A stretch of 5,902 nt of DNA from Planctomycetaceae bacterium UBA2972 (GTDB lineage: Bacteria; Planctomycetota; Planctomycetia; Pirellulales; Pirellulaceae): contig DEAW01000143.1 in assembly GCA_002348315.1 (NCBI GenBank), positions 3,772 through 9,673 on the forward strand, read 5' to 3'. A program made the translations under genes and the position numbers. A model generated the notes under the pieces. The model worked only from the letters and a program-made list of their open reading frames with translations, searched no databases and was not told the origin of the DNA. This document shows positions 1-5,902 of the stretch, piece after piece (the stretch's first letter is position 1; every line of letters begins with the position of its first letter).

Positions 1-46
1 CCGGATCTAGTAAAATATCGTCGATGACTTTCCAGATAGTTTCGTC

Positions 47-50
47 GAGG
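47..50 (+). promoter_or_regulatory. Ribosome binding site that decides the start of the first gene
   Basis: GAGG lies 8 bases before the ATG at 59 and only 2 bases before an in-frame TTG at 53. The spacing favours ATG 59. The reading frame is open back to a TAA at 11-13 but holds no other ATG. No promoter can be judged because only 58 bases precede the gene. Confidence 0.6.
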
Positions 51-58
51 TATTGGCC

Positions 59-1741
59 ATGCGTTGTTTCTTAATACTGTTCGTTGCATTTCTCACATGC
101 TACTCATCAGAAGAAGTAAAGGCTGGGAAAAAGACGAGAGTTGTGTTTAATGACGATGCGCAATTCCTCTTTGAAATGCAGGATATTAAAGATCCGGTTG
201 CTTTTGTAAAGGGTTGGCTCGACCGGGAAATGGAAGCGATTCCGTTTAATACCTTTGTGTTTCTTGCTGCCACTCCTGACATTTGCACCTACGAGACAAA
301 AGCTGGTGAAGTTTACGGTGACCGTCATCTCCCCGATGGAAATACGGGATGGGCTCCTGGAATCCGGGCATTACGAGCAGCCGGTACGGATGCGCTGCGT
401 CTGGTTACCGAACATATGAAAGCTAATGGTAAAGAAGTGCTGGCTGCAATTCGGCTTAGTGACACTCACCATAGAAGTCTTGATCCGACTGTACCACTCG
501 TTCCCCAATTCGCGATTGATAATCCTCATTTTGTAATTAAACAGCCGGACGACCGTAAAAACGAAACGGCTCTCGATTACAGCTATCCGGAAGTGAGAGC
601 ACATCGGCTCGCGATCATGCGGGAGATTGTGGAGAACTATGATGTAGACGGGTTGGAACTCAATTTCGTTCGCTGGGCGAAGCACTTTCCACGCCACCAG
701 GGCAAAGAGAAAGCTCACATCATGACGGAATTTATGCAGTCTGTTACGCAAATGCTCAACGACGTGGCACTTGCCAAAGGACGAAAAAAACCGTTCACGT
801 TGGGGGTGAGAGTAGCAGAATCGATTGAAGCATGCTGGAGATCCGGCGTTGATATTGAAGCCTGGGTCAAACGCGATTGGGTTGACTATATCGTCATATC
901 CACATGGAATAATACCGACCCCCAACTACGCGTTGATCAATTTGCGAAATTCGCTAAGCCTCAAAACGTAGATTTGATTTGTGTCATGGGAAACATGATG
1001 GGAGCAATGAATTCCGGCCCGCCGTTTATTCTGGATCGGCCGATTGCCATGTCAGCAAAACACGCAAGGAGCTATATGGGAATGCTCCTGACCGAAGATG
1101 AAGCACGTGGAGCAGCGGCAAATTTCTACAAAGGAGGGGCCGATAGCATCTCTTTTTGGAATGTCGGAATTCATTTTGGAAGCCTGGCCACAGCTACAGC
1201 AGAGCAAGTCGATAGGATGCAGCGATGGACTTCCGCAGTCGCCAATAAAAAGACTGTTTATTCCGGCCCGAGAACCTATCGGTATTTACCGATGGGAAAA
1301 GGAATGAGTGATCGTGCGCCGCCACTACGAAATTATCCCTGGTATGACGAAGGCTATAGTCCGTTAGGCCATAAGAACAGCCCTACTATTCTTTTAGGCA
1401 ATAACACTGTCGGTCAAAGGCACGCCTTTCCATTTTTGATGGCGGATGGCCGACGCGGCGAGAAGCTTGTTGGCAAAATGACGTTTTGGGTCTATCTGCT
1501 GGAATCTCCTACGCAACTAAAAATTGATCTTAACGGCGTCCAAATACCGGCTGATAAGATCGAAGCGGTCAAATCCGGAACACGCCGTGGTGGCATTGAA
1601 GGATTTCGATTTGAAGTCACTCTATCCAATTGCCCGCCATTTAGAGGTGATAACAAACTTGGCTTCACGCTTAATGCGGCGAACAAATCAGACATGGTCC
1701 CCTATATGGAAGAACTTGAAATCGTCGTTGAAAATGACTGA
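59..1741 (+). CDS. Secreted family-10-like glycosyl hydrolase (TIM barrel) with C-terminal beta domain
   Basis: Encodes 560 residues from ATG 59 (562 from TTG 53). Residues 1-22 form a short Sec signal peptide (one Arg, hydrophobic core FLILFVAFL, likely cleavage after V-K-A22), so the protein should act outside the cytoplasm. Residues about 25-420 read as a TIM barrel of the kind annotated as family-10-like or GHL10 (DUF187-related) glycosyl hydrolase: RLSDTHH at 132-138, DYSYPEVR at 173-180, a barrel strand with DVDGLELNFVRW at 195-206, and GGADSISFWN at 359-368. Residues about 440-560 form a beta-rich, probably carbohydrate-binding-like or structural domain ending at a TGA. In proteins of this style the strand motif usually reads DGxELDFxR, whereas here Asn202 replaces that Asp (from memory of the family, not aligned). 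The substrate is unknown. The gene converges on the enolase-like gene, 23 bases away. The fold class is fairly secure; the activity is inferred. Confidence 0.88.
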   Translation: MRCFLILFVAFLTCYSSEEVKAGKKTRVVFNDDAQFLFEMQDIKDPVAFVKGWLDREMEAIPFNTFVFLAATPDICTYETKAGEVYGDRHLPDGNTGWAPGIRALRAAGTDALRLVTEHMKANGKEVLAAIRLSDTHHRSLDPTVPLVPQFAIDNPHFVIKQPDDRKNETALDYSYPEVRAHRLAIMREIVENYDVDGLELNFVRWAKHFPRHQGKEKAHIMTEFMQSVTQMLNDVALAKGRKKPFTLGVRVAESIEACWRSGVDIEAWVKRDWVDYIVISTWNNTDPQLRVDQFAKFAKPQNVDLICVMGNMMGAMNSGPPFILDRPIAMSAKHARSYMGMLLTEDEARGAAANFYKGGADSISFWNVGIHFGSLATATAEQVDRMQRWTSAVANKKTVYSGPRTYRYLPMGKGMSDRAPPLRNYPWYDEGYSPLGHKNSPTILLGNNTVGQRHAFPFLMADGRRGEKLVGKMTFWVYLLESPTQLKIDLNGVQIPADKIEAVKSGTRRGGIEGFRFEVTLSNCPPFRGDNKLGFTLNAANKSDMVPYMEELEIVVEND

Positions 1742-1764
1742 TCCAGTTCGACGAGGTGGAGGTC

Positions 1765-3138
1765 TCAAAGTACTACGTATTGCTGCGATTCCGTCTGCTT
1801 CCAAATCGTTTGAAACAATGGATCCTCAATGTCGTCCCACATTTCAGTGCGAACCTGATTGTTATAGCCGGGTTCGGGACCCGGAATGTCATCCCCAAGC
1901 AGGCGGCTCATAATTCTCAGGTCATCGGTGTGCCCTTTCAGATGAGGCCTGTGCCGAGTCACTATAGTTGGACCATTCTGATACATGATCCTGACAAGAA
2001 ATGGTTCATAAGCAGGCACAGGTTGTTGGGCGATCTCTCGGACCCTTTCCTCGACAACTTCAATGCCGAGGCCCGGCCCTTGAGGCACGTTGACCTTTCC
2101 ATCGGATACCTTCATCGGTTGTTCGCAAACGTGGTCATCCCAATGCAGTGCCAGATTAACATGATCCAGCGTGGCCTGAGGAAAGACGCTTGCTTCGTGC
2201 GCGAGAAATGCCTGATTGATGAAGCCACCGCACTGCTGGAGCATAAATGGTAATTGCGCGCTATCGGCCAAAGCTGAAATGCGAGTGGCATTACCAATCG
2301 GTGCATGACCTGCCATACTTCCGTCGCACAACCCGCGGTTCATGAATTCAGTCGGGCCGTGGTGGACGAGGATTTCACTTTCACAGGTCTCTGTGAGATG
2401 CCGCCAGCCTTCCACCTCTGAGATCCGAATGGGATCCTCAATACGTCCTACTATTGAGTGTTTTTCCAACTCCCGGATGATCGGCTCAACATGAGATAAG
2501 GTTGAATTGACGTTGAAATCGTAGTGTACGCGGAAACCCTTTGGTGCCACTTTTTCCATCGCTTTGGTTTGCTCGAGTACGTTTTGAATTTCATCGATGT
2601 GATATTTGATCCAACGATAACCTAGTGAAGCGGCATGCCTAACTTCCCGTTGCATGGCTTCAGGCTCCTGCGAGACCGTCCAGGCGGCGACGGGAATTCG
2701 CGTACGAACCTGGGGGCCGATAAGTTTCCACGCCGGAATCTGGAGAAATTTCCCCATCAAATCGTAGGCGGCCATGTTCATCGGCAGGTCTTTGCGTGCT
2801 GCTAGCCAATCGAAGGGGGAAGTTCCTATATAGCGGCGTCGGTCCTCTCTGGACAAAGAAGAGACTCCCCAGCTTTCACCCCAGCCGACAAGTCCAATAT
2901 CGGTAGTTACTTTATATATAGTACGCGCCTGAATATTGGGACCGTGATAACGAAATAATGCCTTGGCATGAAAGTCATGATACGGCAAGTGAATTACGAA
3001 TCGTTCAATCCTGGTAATTGTAATTTTATCCCGTTTGAGACGAGCCTGTTCGATCCATGCATTAGCCTGTTGAGGTAATGCAGTAGCGGCTGCCAGAACA
3101 GAACAGTGATGCAGAAAGTGTCGTCTGGAATCATTCAT
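1765..3138 (-). CDS. Tat-exported enolase-superfamily protein (mandelate racemase / muconate lactonizing type)
   Basis: Encodes 457 residues. The start is ATG at 3138, with a strong ribosome binding site upstream; the frame stays open 42 codons further to 3264, but that extension would bury the export signal. Residues 4-9 (SRRHFL) form a twin-arginine motif, followed by a hydrophobic stretch and likely cleavage after A-N-A27. The enolase N-terminal domain follows, with GLVGWGESWG at 82-91. The barrel shows IKYH at 177-180 (a K-x-H pair at strand 2), DFN at 207-209 (metal-ligand Asp, DxN), IEDP at 233-236 (metal-ligand Glu234), and a C-terminal GPGLGIEV at 354-361. At strand 5 the usual ligand Glu is replaced by HHGP (259-262), and no His occurs at 296-313, where the strand-7 catalytic His is expected. 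Residues 375-457 extend beyond the typical fold. Characterised relatives mostly act on acid sugars (dehydratases, racemases); the reaction here is unknown. It is transcribed divergently from the propeller gene. Confidence 0.93.
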   Translation of the reverse strand: MNDSRRHFLHHCSVLAAATALPQQANAWIEQARLKRDKITITRIERFVIHLPYHDFHAKALFRYHGPNIQARTIYKVTTDIGLVGWGESWGVSSLSREDRRRYIGTSPFDWLAARKDLPMNMAAYDLMGKFLQIPAWKLIGPQVRTRIPVAAWTVSQEPEAMQREVRHAASLGYRWIKYHIDEIQNVLEQTKAMEKVAPKGFRVHYDFNVNSTLSHVEPIIRELEKHSIVGRIEDPIRISEVEGWRHLTETCESEILVHHGPTEFMNRGLCDGSMAGHAPIGNATRISALADSAQLPFMLQQCGGFINQAFLAHEASVFPQATLDHVNLALHWDDHVCEQPMKVSDGKVNVPQGPGLGIEVVEERVREIAQQPVPAYEPFLVRIMYQNGPTIVTRHRPHLKGHTDDLRIMSRLLGDDIPGPEPGYNNQVRTEMWDDIEDPLFQTIWKQTESQQYVVL

Positions 3139-3143
3139 GTGAC

Positions 3144-3149
3144 CACCTC
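3144..3149 (-). promoter_or_regulatory. Strong ribosome binding site of the enolase-like gene
   Basis: On the minus strand GAGGTG stands 5 bases before ATG 3138 and matches the anti-Shine-Dalgarno well. It supports this ATG over upstream in-frame starts and places the twin-arginine motif at residue 4. The site lies inside one arm of a 10-base inverted repeat (3142-3151 with 3208-3217). Confidence 0.8.
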
Positions 3150-3196
3150 TGGGGATAAGCGAGTAGGGATAGGAAAACTCAGTTTGTGCCGAGAGC

Positions 3197-3205
3197 ATTA
3201 TAACA
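3197..3205 (-). promoter_or_regulatory. Extended -10 promoter element for the enolase-like gene
   Basis: The minus strand reads TGTTATAAT, a perfect match to the extended -10 consensus TGnTATAAT. No -35 resembling TTGACA is visible 16-18 bases upstream (the hexamer at 17-base spacing is AATCCC), as is common for extended -10 promoters. Transcription would start near 3190, giving a leader of about 50 bases. This is sequence inference only. Confidence 0.45.
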
Positions 3206-3270
3206 CGCAGAGGTGGTGCGGGATTTAGCTTAAGAAGTGGGCCGAGGGTGTGGCGGAAAGGCAATTTTTA

Positions 3271-3342
3271 CAGTTAAACAGTTAATGTGTTAGGCAGTTA
3301 AACAATTAAACAATTAGACAATTGAACAGTTACCCAATTGGA
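3271..3342. repeat. Octamer tandem repeat, nine units, consensus about CARTTARA
   Basis: Nine consecutive 8-base units starting at 3271: CAGTTAAA, CAGTTAAT, GTGTTAGG, CAGTTAAA, CAATTAAA, CAATTAGA, CAATTGAA, CAGTTACC, CAATTGGA. All stay exactly in phase with no insertion. Degenerate in-phase copies may continue to 3374 (CAGTCAAT at 3351-3358, CAAATTGA at 3367-3374). Because 8 is not a multiple of 3 and the array lies between divergent starts, a coding explanation is unlikely. Several units contain the palindrome CAATTG. The function is unknown: it could be a slippage-prone microsatellite, a multi-site protein-binding region or a dispersed genomic repeat. Confidence 0.85.
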
Positions 3343-3587
3343 CTCGGACTCAGTCAATTCATTGCTCAAATTGAAATACCGTTCGACAGGGATGAGAGTA
3401 TGGTCGGATGCCAGGCTTTTCGAATTCACGCCTTCTCAGAACTGCTATATTAGAATTTCCAATCGGTGTCCGAAGCTAGAACGATATCTGAAATTCCGGA
3501 ATGTTAGTTTAGAGAAAATCTGGTGGTGTGTTAGGCCACGATCAGCTAGCGGACGACAGGAAATTCATTAACAGTCGAGATTGAGCG
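3343..3587. other. Non-coding leader region upstream of the propeller gene
   Basis: About 245 bases between the octamer array and ATG 3588. No convincing gene, RNA or terminator was seen. A 77-codon frame with a TTG start at 3338 crosses it, but it lacks a ribosome binding site and begins inside the repeat array. The only candidate signal is the extended -10 at 3443-3451. The region presumably carries the 5' leader of the downstream gene. Confidence 0.5.
3443..3451 (+). promoter_or_regulatory. Possible extended -10 for the double-propeller gene
   Basis: TGCTATATT fits the extended -10 pattern TGnTATAAT with one mismatch. No clear -35 lies 16-18 bases upstream. Use of this site would give a leader of about 130 bases. 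Weak, because short AT-rich matches arise easily by chance. Confidence 0.2.
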
Positions 3588-5902
3588 ATGAACAATAATA
3601 GTTGTAAGCAAAGAGACTTACTCAGGCCGTTAATATATCTATTGGTTTTTTTGTTCGTCGCGACTAACCCCTTAAAAGCAGAACATAACAAACTGCTACA
3701 GGAAGAATTCAGAGCTGGGATCAGTCGACATGTGGTGAGTGATAACGACGGTTATTGCTACTTACTCTTGCCAAACGGTACGTCCGACGGAAAAACCGAA
3801 TTCACGTTGAAAGTATCCGAAAATCCTCACCCTCGAGAACTCTCTGATTTCTCCTCTGCACTTCCTCTTCCGAAGTTAAACCCTGCTGCCGGAGAACGAA
3901 TATTCTCCGCTGGTCTTTGCGTTGATTCGGAAAACCTTCTTCACCTCATCTGGACATCCACTAACGGACAGACCGTTTACAGCGTAATAAGTTCAAACCA
4001 ATTACGATCGGATCAAAGCGATGCCAAGTGGCTTCATCCTGTTACTAAACAAGATGGCGTTCTTGTCATTGGCCCCGCTCAGTCCTGGGCAGGTGATATC
4101 TGTCGGGGACGCAGCGGAGAAATCTGGTTGACCTGGGCGACGTCGGTGGATGATGGCGAAGAAGTGGCGATTTTTGTTGGTGCAATTATTAAAGGACGTT
4201 GGCAGTCCTTTGAGCTTGATCGTGAAAAGAAGATATATCCGCCATCCATGGCCATTTCGCAGGACGGCCGTTTCTTTTATTTGGCGTGTGGTGATCACAT
4301 TGGAATAACACGCAGCTTACACGGTAGGTTCTCTGACTTGGGTTCCAACCGTGAATGGAAACTACAGAAGACACACTCGGGTAACCGGCCTGCTCTCGCG
4401 GAATTGAACGGAAACTATCTCGCAGTGCATGAATCCGGTGACGCGTTGAAATTCACAATGCTGGAACCAGTTACAAAATGGCAACAATCTCACGCACTAA
4501 CCGATCTGGATAACCGACTAGTCTGGGATACAGTACATTCGCCGCGAATGGTCATAGACCAGTACGGTGTTCCATGGATGTTTTTCATTAACTCGACACG
4601 ACAGCATATTTTCTATTCCCGGTGGCTGGGGACGCAATGGAGTCCGATATTGAATGGTCCCTGGCTTACACAAAACACTTCCCGATTTGAAGCAAATCAT
4701 CTTGATATTGATTGGTTGGCGGTGGAACACGGGTTAGGGCCGGATAACTCCTCCATAGGAATCACAATAGGAAATCGTAGCCAGACGCTCAGGACGCGTT
4801 TTGAATTACTATCTGTTCCCCGGATAAGTTCCGACGTTGGTACTAAGACACTCTTTTTGGATCTCAAAGAGGTGCAGCATATCGACGGAGTTGTGTTGAA
4901 AGTTAATACAGCGAGCAAAAATACGGAACCTGTAATCGTAGGTGGTAAGTCAGGGGACTTCGACTCGCAAGGCGCCTCTAAAGTCGCCGTGCATAAACAG
5001 GATGGAGTCTACCGAGCGTGGTATACGGGTATGCACCGGGAAGTCGGTTCCGAGTGGCCGAAGAGCGGACCCGTCCCTTACAGTCGTGTCGGGTATGCAG
5101 AGAGCACTGATGGGATCCACTTCAGGAAGAAGCCGCTAGGGTTGTCATCATTCGGAAACAATAACAATACCAACGTAGTAAAGGGCCTACCGGCCACACC
5201 TATTTTCCGCCCGATAGTACCAAGTGGTATGCACATTGACGTCAAAGATTCCGATCCGGCTCGTCGCTACAAATTACTTACCTGGACTGGTGGTCGTCCC
5301 GCAGGAAATACTCCCAGAGGCAATTCTATCGACGAGCAGACATGGACTCTTTGGACATCGCCCGATGGACTTAGTTGGAACGAGGCAAGTAAGGGAGCAA
5401 TAGGTTATCCCGGTGGAATGCCAGCCTCCTTTTCACCTCAGTCAATGTTTTATGACCCCGGCGAATTAGATCCGGCTAAGAAATATAAAGCGTATGGATT
5501 TATTGGGCTCAATAACGATCGTCGAGGTGCGGGATACGGCTATAGTAACGATGCAATCGAATGGACTGCTGATGCTCGAAATCCGATTTTCGATCCTGCT
5601 GCGCGTGCCACGCCTGTCGTGCGAGGTGGCAAGGTACAACAGATTCACGATGCGTCCGTGTTTAAATACCACCAGTACTATCTTGCGTTCTATCAGTACC
5701 AGCGTGCTGGTGATGACATGGCGGTTGAATTAGCGATGAGTCGCGATGGTGAAAACTTCGTTTTTGTTAAGCCGGGATCTGAAGTCGTACGACGAGGCGA
5801 CGCTGGTGAGTGGGATTGTGATATGATTGGCCCCTCAGTACCTCTAGTTGATGAAGATGAGATCAAAGTTTATTACTCGGGTTATCGATTTAGTGAAACG
5901 GA
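3588..5902 (+). CDS. Secreted double beta-propeller protein, C-terminal half GH32/GH43-like (3' end beyond window)
   Basis: The frame is open from ATG 3588 to the window edge (771 full codons, no stop). A TGA at 3582-3584 lies in frame just upstream, so this is the earliest possible start; the ribosome binding site is weak. Residues 1-31 form a Sec signal peptide (core LIYLLVFLFVA, cleavage near L-K-A31). Residues about 100-360 contain five blade-like repeats, best seen as NLLHLIW (116-122), GEIWLTW (177-183), GRFFYLA (227-233), GNYLAVH (275-281) and GVPWMFF (327-333). Residues about 460-771 resemble the five-bladed GH32/43/62/68/130 superfamily: VYRAWYTG (474-481), two DPAxxYK turns (556-562, 628-634), four S-x-D-[GA]-x-x-[WF] motifs (506, 591, 653, 718) and an HDAS strand start (687-690). 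Probably a glycan-active enzyme, or a binding protein of that fold. Its catalytic acids cannot be assigned with confidence and its substrate is unknown. Confidence 0.9.
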   Translation, partial: MNNNSCKQRDLLRPLIYLLVFLFVATNPLKAEHNKLLQEEFRAGISRHVVSDNDGYCYLLLPNGTSDGKTEFTLKVSENPHPRELSDFSSALPLPKLNPAAGERIFSAGLCVDSENLLHLIWTSTNGQTVYSVISSNQLRSDQSDAKWLHPVTKQDGVLVIGPAQSWAGDICRGRSGEIWLTWATSVDDGEEVAIFVGAIIKGRWQSFELDREKKIYPPSMAISQDGRFFYLACGDHIGITRSLHGRFSDLGSNREWKLQKTHSGNRPALAELNGNYLAVHESGDALKFTMLEPVTKWQQSHALTDLDNRLVWDTVHSPRMVIDQYGVPWMFFINSTRQHIFYSRWLGTQWSPILNGPWLTQNTSRFEANHLDIDWLAVEHGLGPDNSSIGITIGNRSQTLRTRFELLSVPRISSDVGTKTLFLDLKEVQHIDGVVLKVNTASKNTEPVIVGGKSGDFDSQGASKVAVHKQDGVYRAWYTGMHREVGSEWPKSGPVPYSRVGYAESTDGIHFRKKPLGLSSFGNNNNTNVVKGLPATPIFRPIVPSGMHIDVKDSDPARRYKLLTWTGGRPAGNTPRGNSIDEQTWTLWTSPDGLSWNEASKGAIGYPGGMPASFSPQSMFYDPGELDPAKKYKAYGFIGLNNDRRGAGYGYSNDAIEWTADARNPIFDPAARATPVVRGGKVQQIHDASVFKYHQYYLAFYQYQRAGDDMAVELAMSRDGENFVFVKPGSEVVRRGDAGEWDCDMIGPSVPLVDEDEIKVYYSGYRFSET

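Larger units (their letters stand above)
3142..3217. repeat. 10-base perfect inverted repeat spanning the enolase leader
   Basis: ACCACCTCTG at 3142-3151 is the exact reverse complement of CAGAGGTGGT at 3208-3217, with 56 bases between. The proximal arm contains the ribosome binding site of the enolase-like gene. The distal arm would pair with it in any transcript that starts upstream of 3217. If the extended -10 at 3197-3205 is used, the distal arm is not transcribed and instead lies in the promoter spacer, where it could be half of an operator. A chance origin cannot be excluded. Confidence 0.6.

Noticed and set aside
59..100. Lipoprotein signal at Cys14 of the first protein (FLTC)
   Set aside because: Thr at -1 and Phe at -3 do not fit a lipobox; V-K-A22 is a better Sec cleavage site.
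371..925. 184-codon minus-strand open frame
   Set aside because: It lies fully antisense to the first gene, has no recognisable domain, and its composition fits a shadow frame.
1722..1754. Possible terminator between the convergent genes (TCGTCG at 1722-1727 with CGACGA at 1749-1754)
   Set aside because: Only a 6-base stem with a 21-base loop, partly inside the coding end of the first gene, and no T tract on either strand.
1756..2253. 165-codon plus-strand open frame
   Set aside because: Antisense to the C-terminal half of the enolase-like gene, whose motifs are clear; no domain or signal of its own.
3139..3264. 42-residue N-terminal extension of the enolase-like protein
   Set aside because: It would place the twin-arginine signal internally, and it lies across the extended -10. 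The strong ribosome binding site supports ATG 3138.
3338..3571. 77-codon plus-strand frame with a TTG start
   Set aside because: It starts inside the octamer repeat array, has no ribosome binding site and no recognisable protein features.

Overview
The window holds three protein genes, all predicted to be exported, in the order: plus-strand gene, minus-strand gene, plus-strand gene. Moderate GC, bacterial gene starts, and large secreted enzyme-like proteins of a kind common in planctomycetes suggest a Planctomycetota member or a near relative (Verrucomicrobiota, Lentisphaerota). This rests on protein style alone; there is no rRNA or housekeeping marker here.

Layout. Positions 59-1741 (+) encode a Sec-exported, about 560-residue TIM-barrel protein resembling family-10-like glycosyl hydrolases, with a C-terminal beta-rich domain. 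Positions 1765-3138 (-) encode a 457-residue Tat-exported member of the enolase (mandelate racemase / muconate lactonizing) superfamily. It converges on the first gene with only 23 bases between the two stop codons. Positions 3588-5902 (+) encode a Sec-exported protein running off the right edge (at least 771 residues). It looks like two consecutive beta-propellers, the second resembling the GH32/GH43/GH130 five-bladed fold. It is complete at its start and has no internal stop.

The only sizeable non-coding stretch is the 449-base divergent intergenic region (3139-3587). It holds a good ribosome binding site and a consensus extended -10 for the enolase-like gene, a 10-base perfect inverted repeat linking that ribosome binding site to the promoter spacer, and an in-phase 8-base tandem repeat of nine units (3271-3342). 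The rest of it (3343-3587) shows only a possible extended -10.

Together the genes look like part of an extracytoplasmic carbohydrate-processing locus: two glycosidase-like proteins beside an exported acid-sugar-type enzyme. The substrate cannot be read from the sequence. The most unusual points are the exported enolase-fold protein lacking several canonical catalytic residues, the double-propeller architecture, and the intergenic octamer array. No mobile elements, tRNA, rRNA or CRISPR were seen.
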